Source: Solibacillus sp. FSL H8-0523 (lineage in GTDB: Bacteria; Bacillota; Bacilli; Bacillales_A; Planococcaceae). From it: a DNA stretch of 64,000 bases. Position numbers and translations under genes: made by a program. The stretch is taken from contig NZ_CP150291.1 of the NCBI RefSeq assembly GCF_038051985.1, forward strand, positions 1,426,001 through 1,490,000, read 5' to 3'. The notes beneath the pieces are model-generated. The model made no database searches. It was not told where the DNA came from and saw only the letters and a program-made list of their open reading frames with translations. This document shows positions 52,465 through 61,049 of this stretch, one piece after another. Positions within the stretch are counted from its first letter, which is position 1. Every line of letters begins with the position of its first letter.

Positions 52465-52528
52465 ATGAATTCAAAATAATGTTCATTTGCTAAAACCTTC
52501 ACTATAGTAAAATGAAGGAAGAACGAAG

Positions 52529-53182
52529 CTATTTAAAAAATTTGCCAAATAGTCCCTTTGCTTGGGTATTCGAAGAGTCTTCCTTTGGGGCAGGTGGTGG
52601 TGCGTCTAGCTGCGAAACATTTAGCTTATTTAATACGCTCATAATAGCACTGTTTTGTTGTTCTACACGGTCGAGCTGACGCATTTGCGCGGCGTTTGGC
52701 TCGTTTGCCTGGTCTAAAATATGCTGCATCATACCGCTCAGCTGTTGTTTTAACGTATGGTTTTGGTCAATTAAGAGCTCATTTTGCGTACGCTGCTCTT
52801 CGATTAATGTCAGGAGCTGCATATTTTGCTGCTCAATACCGTAAACGTGCGTCGCAAGGAGCTGCATTGAATTTGATAAATCCTCGAATTGTGATATTTG
52901 AGGTGTTGCCGGAACGATGGCATACTGCGCCATTTCCGACGGTTTAAATGTTGGATCGGTTACGGTTTGTGCCGCTTCTTTAAGCTTTAAGCCCTGCTGT
53001 TTATAAAGCGTTAAAAAGGCACGTAATAGATCAAGATCTTGCTCTGTAAATTGTCGGTGCATGCGGCTGTTGCGGCGAACCTCGTAGCCATGTTCTTCTA
53101 AAAGGGTAATATAATTTTGTAGTGATGCTTTACTAATGCCGAGTTGTTCGGCAAATGCACTCGTCGCATAAATTGCGGCCAT
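52529..53182 (-). CDS. MerR-like DNA-binding coiled-coil protein
   Basis: 217 residues. An N-terminal winged helix of the MerR/RacA type covers residues 1-65 (YATSAFAEQLGISKASLQNY, HRQFTEQDLDLLRAF). A long coiled coil follows at about 95-190 (IEQQNMQLLTLIEEQRTQNE), then a basic end GLFGKFFK that may touch the membrane. This build resembles DUF3967-type and RacA-like chromosome- or plasmid-associated proteins. AAGGAG lies upstream of the ATG. Divergent from the AAA ATPase gene. Confidence 0.8.
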   Translation of the reverse strand: MAAIYATSAFAEQLGISKASLQNYITLLEEHGYEVRRNSRMHRQFTEQDLDLLRAFLTLYKQQGLKLKEAAQTVTDPTFKPSEMAQYAIVPATPQISQFEDLSNSMQLLATHVYGIEQQNMQLLTLIEEQRTQNELLIDQNHTLKQQLSGMMQHILDQANEPNAAQMRQLDRVEQQNSAIMSVLNKLNVSQLDAPPPAPKEDSSNTQAKGLFGKFFK

Positions 53183-53312
53183 GATTCAAACTCCTTAGAT
53201 GTCAAAAAATTAGTATGTAGTAACTTCAATTATACGTCTAAAGTAACGTAGGTGTGAAGCGTTATTTCATGTATTTTTAAATAAGTAGGTATTATTGAAA
53301 GGAGTCCACAAT

Positions 53313-54047
53313 ATGTTTTTAAAATCAGCCCGCATTAAAAAAGAAATGATTCATGATTTTCGTGCGTATCCGTTTTCGATTCCATTTGTTCGTTATTTAG
53401 ATGAGCTTGATTTAGATACACCGATCACATTTTTTGTTGGTGAGAATGGCACGGGCAAATCGACGCTACTAGAAGCCATTGCGGATCAAATAGGCTTTAA
53501 TCCAGCAGGGGGTAGCACGCAAAACTACAAAGCGTATGACGTCCATAAATCCGAGGCAGCACTCGGTGACTATGTGAAGCTTGCCTGGTGGCCGAAAGTT
53601 ACGAATGGATTTTTCCTGCGTGCGGAAACGTTTTATCAATTTGCGTCACATGTTGATGAAACCGATCTGAGTGGCTATAGAGCATACGGCGGAAAGTCGC
53701 TGCATCATCAATCGCACGGTGAATCGTTTTTCTCATTGTTTCAACACCGCTTTAACGGCAATGCGATTTATTTACTCGACGAGCCTGAAGCAGCCCTTTC
53801 CCCGACAAGACAGCTGGCGTTTTTGACGTTGTTACATGATTTACTAAGTGAGGGCAATGTACAATTTATCATCGCCACACACTCGCCGATTTTACTTGGC
53901 TACCCGGATGCAAGAATTTATCAGTTTGATGAAACGGGCGTTGAAGAAATCAAATACGAAGAAACCGAGCATGTACAGGTAACCTCGTATTTTTTACAGC
54001 ATCGTGAGAAAATGCTGGCAGATTTATTTGCGGAGGAAGAGGAGTAA
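53313..54047 (+). CDS. AAA-family ATPase (SMC-like, AAA_21 type)
   Basis: 244 residues from the ATG at 53313 (AAAGGAG upstream). Walker A FVGENGTGKSTLLEAI at about 43, signature-like LHHQSHGESFFSLFQ, Walker B IYLLDEPEAALSPTRQ at about 150 and the switch histidine in FIIATHSPILLGYPDA. It is a small stand-alone ABC/SMC-type ATPase of the kind found both as housekeeping proteins and as defence components. No nuclease partner is adjacent; the next gene is an AIM24 protein. Confidence 0.88.
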   Translation: MFLKSARIKKEMIHDFRAYPFSIPFVRYLDELDLDTPITFFVGENGTGKSTLLEAIADQIGFNPAGGSTQNYKAYDVHKSEAALGDYVKLAWWPKVTNGFFLRAETFYQFASHVDETDLSGYRAYGGKSLHHQSHGESFFSLFQHRFNGNAIYLLDEPEAALSPTRQLAFLTLLHDLLSEGNVQFIIATHSPILLGYPDARIYQFDETGVEEIKYEETEHVQVTSYFLQHREKMLADLFAEEEE

Positions 54048-54100
54048 GGTGAATCTTTCGAGAAGTTTATACGTAACTATGTAAAGGGAGCGTGATTGAC

Positions 54101-54793
54101 TTGAGCAAATATTCAATTTCACAATTTATTCAAAAGACAAAACAGGACGAACAGGAAAATGACTTTTTTGAGTTGGAAACTGAGCGTGTATTAGAGGTCA
54201 ATTTAAACGGTGAAGTATGGGCGAAAATGGGTTCGATGATTGCGTATACAGGTTCGATTAAATTCGAGCGTGAGCGTGTGCTAGAGCACGGTATTGGCAA
54301 AATGTTTAAAAAGGCATTAACGGGTGAGGGTACATCACTCATGCGCGCAAAGGGCAAGGGGCGTTTGTATTTAGCGGACCAAGGAAAGAAGATTACGATC
54401 TTTGAGCTTGGTGGGGATAGCCTGTGCGTGAATGGCAATGACCTACTTGCATTTGAAAAAAACATTAAATGGGATATTAAATTAATGCGCAAAATGGCGG
54501 GGATTATGTCAGGCGGTCTGTTTAATGTGAAGCTACAGGGGAGTGGTATGGTGGCAATTACAACGCATTTTGAGCCACTGACATTAATTGTGAAGCCAGG
54601 CGAGACGGTTTATACTGACCCTAATGCCACAGTTGCTTGGAGCGGTAATTTAACGCCTGAATTTAAAACCGATATTACGATGCGTACACTCATTGGGCGC
54701 GGCAGTAATGAATCGATTCAAATGGCGTTTTCAGGGGAAGGTTTTGTCATTATTCAGCCGTTTGAGGAAGTGTATTTGTCTTCAGAACAATAA
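54101..54793 (+). CDS. AIM24 family protein
   Basis: About 230 residues from a TTG at 54101, chosen because GGGAG is 10 bases upstream; the GTG at 54092 is too close to it. AIM24 pattern: beta-rich repeats with NGEVWAKMGSMIAYTGSIKF, GKGRLYLADQGKKITIFEL, GLFNVKLQGSGMVAITTH and the late GEGFVIIQPFEE. The family forms trimeric beta-barrel-like shells related to TRAP/AcrB-trimer folds; its function in bacteria is unclear. Confidence 0.85.
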   Translation: MSKYSISQFIQKTKQDEQENDFFELETERVLEVNLNGEVWAKMGSMIAYTGSIKFERERVLEHGIGKMFKKALTGEGTSLMRAKGKGRLYLADQGKKITIFELGGDSLCVNGNDLLAFEKNIKWDIKLMRKMAGIMSGGLFNVKLQGSGMVAITTHFEPLTLIVKPGETVYTDPNATVAWSGNLTPEFKTDITMRTLIGRGSNESIQMAFSGEGFVIIQPFEEVYLSSEQ

Positions 54794-54847
54794 GCTTAGA
54801 CAGTTCCCATTTTTCGGTATAAACTAGAAGAATGAGGAGGCGTTGGA

Positions 54848-55828
54848 ATGCAATGGCAACAATTACAACAAGCGACAGAAAACTATAAACTACAATTACT
54901 TGAAGCCGAAAAGCTACATAAAAAACAAATAACCGTCGAGCGTTTAATACAGCATGCGGAGCGTGAAATTGAGCGCTTCGAATTGGACATGCAGCAGGTG
55001 CGTAAAGACTTAAATAAACTAGAACAGTCATCGTTCATCAACTTATTCCGTAACTGGTCAGGCAAGCGTGACGAATTAATTGAGCAAAATTTAGACCAAG
55101 TAGCCGTAACGGAGCTCAAGCTAATTGAAGCACAGCTTACATTAGAAGATTTACAAGATGATCAGATTGATATTGTGCATAAATTAAATGCCATTAACGA
55201 GCCTTATATTGAACAGCAGCTACAAAAGCTAAATGATGAAAAGCAACTATGGTTAGCCAAGAATGCGCCGCAGCTTGCAGAAAAATTAACCGAGCTTGCC
55301 GAGCAAGAAACGCTGTGTAAGCAGCTCGTTAAAGAAATCCAAGAAGCCATCGAGGCCGGGAATGCTGCACTAAGTGCATTAACTGATGCTGGCTATGCCT
55401 TACATGAAGCACAATCGTATTCAACATGGGATACGTTTTTAGGCGGTGGCTTCGTTGCAACTGCGATGAAGCACGAAAAGCTTGAAACGACAAATAGCTA
55501 TATTCACACAGCACAAATAGCATTGCAGCGCTTTACGAATGAGCTGTTAGATGTGAAAGACCTACGTCAGGATACGATTGAAATCGATACAGACGGCTTT
55601 GTGAAGTTTACCGATTTCTTCTTCGATAATATTTTCACAGATTGGTCAATCCATTCAAAAATTACAACGGCGATGAACCAAATCTCGCGCGTGCAAGATG
55701 ATGTATCGAACACATTACGTGAATTACAGCAAAAATTAACCGTTACGCTAAAAACCGAAGCCGAATTGCTAGCAAAGCGCGCAGCCATTCTTAATTCCGA
55801 CGAAACAGCATTGTTTTTTGAAAAATAG
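54848..55828 (+). CDS. coiled-coil protein, function unknown
   Basis: 326 residues, almost entirely helical. Two long coiled coils lie at about 5-70 and 85-175 (KLIEAQLTLEDLQDDQIDIV), then a middle segment STWDTFLGGGFVATAMKHEK followed by further helices (DFFFDNIFTDWSIHSKITTA). The hydrophobic patch GGGFVATA is a possible membrane contact. No enzyme motif is seen. Its own ribosome site GAGGAGG is present. May be co-transcribed with the AIM24 gene 54 bases upstream. Confidence 0.75.
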   Translation: MQWQQLQQATENYKLQLLEAEKLHKKQITVERLIQHAEREIERFELDMQQVRKDLNKLEQSSFINLFRNWSGKRDELIEQNLDQVAVTELKLIEAQLTLEDLQDDQIDIVHKLNAINEPYIEQQLQKLNDEKQLWLAKNAPQLAEKLTELAEQETLCKQLVKEIQEAIEAGNAALSALTDAGYALHEAQSYSTWDTFLGGGFVATAMKHEKLETTNSYIHTAQIALQRFTNELLDVKDLRQDTIEIDTDGFVKFTDFFFDNIFTDWSIHSKITTAMNQISRVQDDVSNTLRELQQKLTVTLKTEAELLAKRAAILNSDETALFFEK

Positions 55829-55892
55829 AGGGGTAAAATAGAGCGTATATTTATATGAGTTCTAGTAGAACCAAATCAAAGGAGTCTTTTAA

Positions 55893-57002
55893 ATGAGCCG
55901 CTTAGTAGAAGAATTTTTAGAATTAGTACAAATTGATTCTGAAACAAAACATGAAGAAGTCATTGCACCGATTTTAGTGCAAAAATTAGAGGATATGGGT
56001 TTTGACGTATTCCAAGATGATGCACATACACGTAATGGTCACGGCGCAGGGAACATCATCGCAACATTAAAAGGTGACGAAACAATCGAGCCAATTTACT
56101 TCACTGTGCACATGGATACAGTCGTACCAGGTATCGGAATCAAACCAGAAATTCGTGAAGATGGCTATATTTATTCAGACGGCACAACGATTTTAGGTGC
56201 GGATGATAAAGCAGGGATGGCGGCAATTTTCGAAATGGCACGCCGTATTAAAGAAAAAAATATTAACCACGGGACAATCCAGTTCATCATTACAGCTGGT
56301 GAAGAAAGTGGCCTAGTCGGTGCGAAGGAATTAAATCCTGAACACATTATCGCAAAATACGGTTTTGCGGTAGATAGTGATGGTAAAGTAGGCGGTATCG
56401 TCGTAGCAGCACCATTCCAAGCAAAAGTAAACGTCAAAGTATTCGGTAAAACTGCTCATGCTGGGGTTGCGCCTGAAAAAGGTATTTCAGCAATTACAGT
56501 GGCAGCGAAAGCCGTAGCACAGTTAAAGCTTGGCCGTTTAGATGAAGAAACAACAGCTAATATCGGTCGTTTTGAAGGTGGGAAAGCAACAAATATCGTA
56601 TGCGATGAAGTAACAATTTTCGCAGAAGCGCGTTCAATCGACGAAGCAAAATTAAATGCACAAACAGCGCATATGAAAGAAACATTCGAGCGTGTGGCAA
56701 AAGAACACGGTGCACGTGCAGAAGTGGATGTAGCCTTATCGTACCCAGGCTTCCGTGTAACTGAAGACGATCAAGTCGTTCGAATCGCACAAGCAGCAGC
56801 ACAAGCAGTTGGCCGTACACCACAGCTAGGTATTTCAGGCGGGGGTAGTGATGCAAACGTCATCGCAGGCTTTGGTATTCCAACAGTTAACCTATCAGTT
56901 GGTTACGAGGAAATCCATACAACAAACGAAAGAATCCCAGTAGAAGAGCTTGAAAAATTAGCAGATTTATTAGAGCAAATTATCGTAGAAACAACTAAAT
57001 AA
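55893..57002 (+). CDS. M20-family peptidase, tripeptidase T-like
   Basis: 369 residues of the PepT/YqjE-like M20 metallopeptidases. Metal site 1 FTVHMDTVVPG (His, Asp), bridging Asp in GADDKAGMAAIF, catalytic and metal Glu pair in ITAGEESGLVGA, and the dimerisation domain NVKVFGKTAHAGVAPEKG. The last ligand His lies in GYEEIHTTNERIP. It removes amino acids from short peptides in the cytoplasm. AAAGGAG before the ATG. CheW follows after 11 bases. Confidence 0.93.
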   Translation: MSRLVEEFLELVQIDSETKHEEVIAPILVQKLEDMGFDVFQDDAHTRNGHGAGNIIATLKGDETIEPIYFTVHMDTVVPGIGIKPEIREDGYIYSDGTTILGADDKAGMAAIFEMARRIKEKNINHGTIQFIITAGEESGLVGAKELNPEHIIAKYGFAVDSDGKVGGIVVAAPFQAKVNVKVFGKTAHAGVAPEKGISAITVAAKAVAQLKLGRLDEETTANIGRFEGGKATNIVCDEVTIFAEARSIDEAKLNAQTAHMKETFERVAKEHGARAEVDVALSYPGFRVTEDDQVVRIAQAAAQAVGRTPQLGISGGGSDANVIAGFGIPTVNLSVGYEEIHTTNERIPVEELEKLADLLEQIIVETTK

Positions 57003-57013
57003 GAGGTGAAATT

Positions 57014-57496
57014 ATGGGCTTTGAAAAAGCAGTTGTCTTTTTATGTGGGACAGAGGAATACGCAGTACCGGTAGAACAGGTCGTATCAATCGAAAAATTA
57101 GAGCGTGTAACACCAATTCCACATTTACCTAACTACTTATTAGGCTTTACTCGCATTCGTGGCGAGTTAACACCAGTGATTGATTTTGGTCAAGTTTTAT
57201 ATAATCGTCCAACGCATACGGAGACGTCAAAAGTTATTGTATTATCAACAGACATCGTCAACTACGGATTACTTGTAGCCGATGCGCGCGAAATCCTGGA
57301 TTTTGAAGAGGGCGTGTTAAAGCAAATGGGTCTTGTGAATTACGAGAAAACGAAGTACTTCACAGCCGTTGCCAATTTAGAGGACCGCATGATTTCATGT
57401 GTGGATCCGCATATTTTAGTCAATTCATTAGATGGCATCCGTGAGATTATTAATTACTTACACAAGATGCTGGAAAACGAAGAAGCGAAGGCTTAA
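57014..57496 (+). CDS. CheW-family chemotaxis coupling protein
   Basis: 160 residues, one CheW domain: CGTEEYAVPVEQVVSIEKLE, the receptor/CheA-binding PNYLLGFTRIRGELTPVIDF and IVNYGLLVADAREILDF. It couples methyl-accepting receptors to CheA or acts as an accessory CheW/CheV-like adaptor. It lies in an operon with a peptidase, away from the main chemotaxis genes; HemAT at 30803 is a possible partner in the same window. Confidence 0.9.
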   Translation: MGFEKAVVFLCGTEEYAVPVEQVVSIEKLERVTPIPHLPNYLLGFTRIRGELTPVIDFGQVLYNRPTHTETSKVIVLSTDIVNYGLLVADAREILDFEEGVLKQMGLVNYEKTKYFTAVANLEDRMISCVDPHILVNSLDGIREIINYLHKMLENEEAKA

Positions 57497-57502
57497 ATGA
57501 AG

Positions 57503-57540
57503 AGAGCGCACAAGATTAATTTCTTGTACGCTCTTTTTTT
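57503..57540. terminator. bidirectional terminator
   Basis: AGAGCG-C-ACAAGA (57503-57515) pairs with TCTTGT-A-CGCTCT (57522-57534), followed by T, between converging cheW and dedA-type genes. Confidence 0.87.
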
Positions 57541-57548
57541 ACCGTATT

Positions 57549-58187
57549 TTAGTTGGCCTTTTTTATTTGCCTCAGGTAGGCAAGGGCAGAGAGTAGCATA
57601 ACGAGCGCGGTAATGATTGTAAGTGTTAATACAAGATTTTCCTCTACCCATGGCACGTTACCTAAGATGAAGCCAGACCCAAGCCAAACGGTTGTCCATA
57701 GCACAGCACCGATGAAATTATAGCGTAGAAAGCGGCTATATGAAAAATTAGTATAGCCAGAAATGAATGGTGTCATCGTTCGCATAATCGGCACGAAGCG
57801 TGAGAATGTAATGGCAACGTTATCATATTGCTGTAAAAAGTGCTGCGCTTTTTGTACTTGCTCCTCAGAAACAACGCGCATTATAAGGTTGCGCTTTGGT
57901 GGGATTTTACGTACCGAGCGCCCGATGAGATAATTGTTACTGTCGGCTAACGTTGTCGCAACAATAAAGAGCACAAATAAGACGACTAAATCAATTTTAC
58001 CAAGTGCAGCCAGTGTACCGCTTGTAAAGACGGTGCTATCTCCTGGTAAAAATGTTAAAATAACAAAGGCGGTCTTAGTAAAAACTACGGCAAATAATAG
58101 CAAGTATATATAAAGTCCGAGCTCTTCTATGTAATAGAAAATCACTTGATCGATTCCACGTAGAAACTGAATGATGTCGAGTAGCAT
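57549..58187 (-). CDS. DedA-family membrane protein
   Basis: 212 residues. DedA/SNARE-associated domain: FLPGDSTVFTSGTLAALG, the VATTLADSNNYLIGRSVRK segment and FSRFVPIMRTMTPFISGYTN, which carries the conserved arginines of the re-entrant loop. About five membrane helices. DedA proteins move phospholipid or its carriers between leaflets and support membrane energetics and envelope integrity. Monocistronic; AAAGGAA precedes the ATG. Confidence 0.92.
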   Translation of the reverse strand: MLLDIIQFLRGIDQVIFYYIEELGLYIYLLLFAVVFTKTAFVILTFLPGDSTVFTSGTLAALGKIDLVVLFVLFIVATTLADSNNYLIGRSVRKIPPKRNLIMRVVSEEQVQKAQHFLQQYDNVAITFSRFVPIMRTMTPFISGYTNFSYSRFLRYNFIGAVLWTTVWLGSGFILGNVPWVEENLVLTLTIITALVMLLSALAYLRQIKKAN

Positions 58188-58285
58188 AGGCGATTCCTTT
58201 CTTCTTACGATTACGTCTTAGTATAGCGGAACCGTCATCATAATGTTGGTTTTAGGTCTTAGAACAGTTAATGGAGGTGATGCAG

Positions 58286-58789
58286 ATGTTAAATGAAACA
58301 GCGAAACCAAAATTACGTATTCCAAAAACAAAATCCGAATGGGTATTTGATGTCATTGGTTATTTGGCACTCGCCACAATGCTTGCTGTGATTGTGTTTA
58401 ACTGGAGTGTCTTACCAGAGCAAGTCCCTGCGCACTTTGGAGCAAATGGCGAAGTAGACCGCTGGGGTTCGAAATGGGAGCTACTTATTATTCCCGGTAT
58501 TGCAATTGGCATGCATTTTTTCATGCTAGTCATTGGAAATTTTCCAAAAATGCATAACTACCCAGAGCGCTTTAATGAACAGAACGCGGCGGCGTTTTAC
58601 ACGAATAGCCGGCAAACGCTGAATTATATGCGTAATATTATTAATGTATTATTTAGCTATTGCGTGTATGTGGTGATTGCCATTGCACTCGGTCACGAAA
58701 GCTCACTCGGCTGGCCATTTTTCACGATTTTAGCACTGCTATTTGTTGTGTTAGGTTACAAAATTTATAAAACGTTTAAGATTAAATGA
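58286..58789 (+). CDS. DUF1648-type membrane protein
   Basis: 167 residues from the ATG at 58286; GGAGGTGA at 58273-58280 decides this start. The DUF1648 pattern LPEQVPAHFGANGEVDRWGS follows the first membrane helix. Further helices: LLIIPGIAIGMHFFMLVIG, NIINVLFSYCVYVVIAIAL and FFTILALLFVVLGYKIY. Related SdpI-like proteins act in immunity or signalling, but this is a short stand-alone version. 14 bases before the next gene. Confidence 0.83.
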   Translation: MLNETAKPKLRIPKTKSEWVFDVIGYLALATMLAVIVFNWSVLPEQVPAHFGANGEVDRWGSKWELLIIPGIAIGMHFFMLVIGNFPKMHNYPERFNEQNAAAFYTNSRQTLNYMRNIINVLFSYCVYVVIAIALGHESSLGWPFFTILALLFVVLGYKIYKTFKIK

Positions 58790-58803
58790 TGAGGTGTTTG
58801 TAG

Positions 58804-59283
58804 ATGAAAGCTTATTTAGCAAATGGATTATTTTCAATTGGGGACCGTTATGTCAATGAACTACTGGCACGCGAATTACGTGCGACGATTCCTGAAATCG
58901 AACTATACGTCCCACAGGAAAACGATGCGATTAACGATAAAAATGCCTATGCAAATAGTTTAGCGATTGCAGCGGCAGACTTAGCTAGCTTAAAAGAAAG
59001 TGACGTCCTGATTGCAGTGATCGACGGAGTGGAAATTGACTCGGGCGTGGCCGCTGAAATCGGCTCGTTTTCAATGCTAAACCGTCCGATCGTGGCGCTA
59101 TTTAGCGATGTGCGTCAGCAAGGCCGAACAAACGCGAAGAAAATTGATGCGCTTGTCGCAGATGGTACGGAAAATCAGTTTATTTACCGCAATTTATTTG
59201 TCGTTGGGTTAATTAAGCAAAATGGTGTGATTGCTTCGACGGTTGAGGAAGTTGTGGAAGCAGTATTAAAGATAAGTAAATAG
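58804..59283 (+). CDS. nucleoside 2-deoxyribosyltransferase family protein
   Basis: 159 residues. Family start MKAYLANGLFSIGDRY. The catalytic-loop region VIAVIDGVEIDSGVAAEIGS holds the conserved Asp and the nucleophilic Glu (near the SGVAAEIG turn). Such enzymes transfer or hydrolyse the deoxyribose of nucleosides in salvage. Some retron systems use a related effector, but this gene lies 3 kb from the retron in a separate operon with the DUF1648 protein. Confidence 0.88.
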   Translation: MKAYLANGLFSIGDRYVNELLARELRATIPEIELYVPQENDAINDKNAYANSLAIAAADLASLKESDVLIAVIDGVEIDSGVAAEIGSFSMLNRPIVALFSDVRQQGRTNAKKIDALVADGTENQFIYRNLFVVGLIKQNGVIASTVEEVVEAVLKISK

Positions 59284-59290
59284 TAAGGTG

Positions 59291-59322
59291 AGCTGCGTTT
59301 CTTAGGGGATGCAGCTTTTTTT
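59291..59322 (+). terminator. terminator after the deoxyribosyltransferase gene
   Basis: AGCTGC (59291-59296) pairs with GCAGCT (59311-59316) with further inner pairs, followed by a T-run. Confidence 0.8.
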
Positions 59323-59446
59323 GTGCGGTACGTGGGGGAATTGGACCAAATATTCGTCAAGTTAAAGGGCAGAAGTAAATAATTTTTAAATAAACTTACA
59401 TATTTTTCACACTCGTTCGTCTAATAGGGTAAGAGAGGTGGCACAC

Positions 59447-59944
59447 ATGGATTTTGACAAGCTGTATAGCGAGCAGTTTCAGCCGACATATGTATTTATT
59501 CGATACATGGTCGGGCATGCGGAACTAGCAGAGGATTTAACGCAGGAAACATTTTACCGCATTTATAAAGCGAAAAATTTAGAGCGTGTTACAAATAGCA
59601 CGGTATACGTAAGGCAAGTGGCACGCAATCTTGTGTATGATTATTATCGCAAAAAAGCACTGATCAAGTGGCTACCGTTTACCGCATCACATGAACAGCA
59701 TGAGGTGACGTATGTACCAGAGGATTGGTTGCTACAGCAAGAACAAAGAAAAGTACTATTTGAAGCACTGCAGCAGCTAAAGCCGTTGCAACGGGAAATC
59801 ATCATTTACCGTAAAATTGAGGAACGTTCCATTGAAGAAACATGTACGATTTTAGGGCTAACTGCGTTGAAAGTGGTCAACACACAGCGCAGTGCCATGA
59901 AAAAGCTGGAGCAACTATTAGGGGGTGTGTATGATGAAGCTTGA
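59447..59944 (+). CDS. ECF-type RNA polymerase sigma factor
   Basis: 165 residues from the ATG at 59447 (AGAGGTGG upstream). Region 2: YSEQFQPTYVFIRYMVGHAE, then LAEDLTQETFYRIYKA, with RQVARNLVYDYYRKKA closing it. Region 4 helix-turn-helix: QREIIIYRKIEERSIEETCT followed by ILGLTALKVVNTQRSAMKKL. No C-terminal extension. It overlaps the next gene by 11 bases, which encodes the likely membrane partner. Confidence 0.92.
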   Translation: MDFDKLYSEQFQPTYVFIRYMVGHAELAEDLTQETFYRIYKAKNLERVTNSTVYVRQVARNLVYDYYRKKALIKWLPFTASHEQHEVTYVPEDWLLQQEQRKVLFEALQQLKPLQREIIIYRKIEERSIEETCTILGLTALKVVNTQRSAMKKLEQLLGGVYDEA

Positions 59945-60815
59945 TAATCAGTTCAAACAGCTACAAAACCATCCAGAAAATGAACGCTTACAACAAGAAA
60001 TTCGGGCAAAATTAGATGGAAAGAACGTGAAGAAACCGTGGAATCTGTTAGGAAGCCCTTTAGGTGAATGGAGCTTCGTCCTGGTATTTGTTGTCCTTGC
60101 GAGCTTTTTACTTGTTACTTCGTTAAATGACACGAATCAGGCGACATCAGATTCGATCAAGGCGATTTATTCTTATAAAAGTAGCGGATCAAGTGACGAT
60201 TTCCGTGCAAAGCCGTCGACCAATTATATCGGCATGGAAAATGTGACGACAGACAGCTTATTATTTTTATTTGAAAACATTGATGAGCTACCGAGCGTTG
60301 ATCCACAAACGAAGCAATATACGGATTATCAACTGATTGTTGTCTATGAAAACGGGGAGCAGCGCCGGTTTGAGTTAGATGACTATTACTTATATGATGT
60401 AGATCAAGACCTGTTTTACCCAGGCTTCAACCAATTGCCACAGGCCGTCTATTATGATTTACGTAATGTGCATTTTGTTAAACTACCAATTATTTTGTTG
60501 CCGGTGTTGATTTTAGTCGTTACCGGTGCTGTGTCTTTATTTTATAGTCGAAGAAAAATTGAATTACCGCGCCATAATCAATCGTTGTATGTGGCAACGG
60601 CTATTTATGTGCTCGTAATGATTGCGGTATTTTACTATGCGCTTAATATCGGCTTATTGTATCGACCGTTTATTTTCGTTTTGATTTTACTGCTCGGCTA
60701 TATCATGTGGTGGCCAATTAAGCGCGGAACGACTAATCCGACGATACTTCGTGTTGAAAAACTAAAAATTATTGTAATCGTGCTGAGTGTAATCGCGTTT
60801 CTTTTTTGGGGATAG
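59934..60815 (+). CDS. membrane protein, probable anti-sigma or regulatory partner
   Basis: 293-294 residues; ATG 59934 fits GGGGGTG at 59921-59927 better than 59931. N-terminal cytoplasmic stretch (1-45) of charged helices, one membrane helix (WSFVLVFVVLASFLLVTSL), an extracellular domain of about 120 residues with strands (YQLIVVYENGEQRRFELDDY), then four more membrane helices. Gene order right after an ECF sigma factor and the topology fit an anti-sigma or signal protein, but no zinc-binding HxxxCxxC anti-sigma motif is present. Confidence 0.72.
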   Translation: MKLDNQFKQLQNHPENERLQQEIRAKLDGKNVKKPWNLLGSPLGEWSFVLVFVVLASFLLVTSLNDTNQATSDSIKAIYSYKSSGSSDDFRAKPSTNYIGMENVTTDSLLFLFENIDELPSVDPQTKQYTDYQLIVVYENGEQRRFELDDYYLYDVDQDLFYPGFNQLPQAVYYDLRNVHFVKLPIILLPVLILVVTGAVSLFYSRRKIELPRHNQSLYVATAIYVLVMIAVFYYALNIGLLYRPFIFVLILLLGYIMWWPIKRGTTNPTILRVEKLKIIVIVLSVIAFLFWG

Positions 60816-60868
60816 GTGAAAGTAAGTTAAACAGTAACTGTCGATAAGTACTAAGAACATAACAAGAG

Positions 60869-60902
60869 TAGCACCTAGTAGAATGGACTAGGTGCTATTG
60901 TT
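60869..60902 (+). terminator. terminator after the sigma-factor operon
   Basis: A perfect 11-bp stem TAGCACCTAGT (60869-60879) with ACTAGGTGCTA (60887-60897) is followed by TTGTTT. Confidence 0.8.
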
Positions 60903-61049
60903 TGATAAATAATCAATGGGAGCTTCATTTCCAAATAATTTCATTTATGGTGTATAATTTTACAAAGTTGAAATAGAAATTTACTTGCTTAACTGAATGA
61001 ATAAAATTATGGATGCGTGCAGGGAACGTAATAGAAAGAGGCTAAAGAG

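Noticed and set aside
53313-54047. Stand-alone AAA ATPase as a defence system component
   Set aside because: No partner nuclease, toxin or RT is adjacent; the neighbours are ordinary chromosomal genes (AIM24, coiled-coil protein).
58804-59283. Nucleoside 2-deoxyribosyltransferase as the retron effector (as in type II retrons)
   Set aside because: It is more than 3 kb from the retron RNA, separated by a terminator, a sigma-factor operon and the SEC-C gene, and sits in a separate two-gene operon; a housekeeping salvage role is simpler.
59391-59423. ECF-sigma autoregulatory promoter upstream of the sigma gene (AAACTT ... CGTCTA)
   Set aside because: The spacing between the two half-elements is about 20 bases, longer than the usual 16-17 for this sigma class, so it was not listed.
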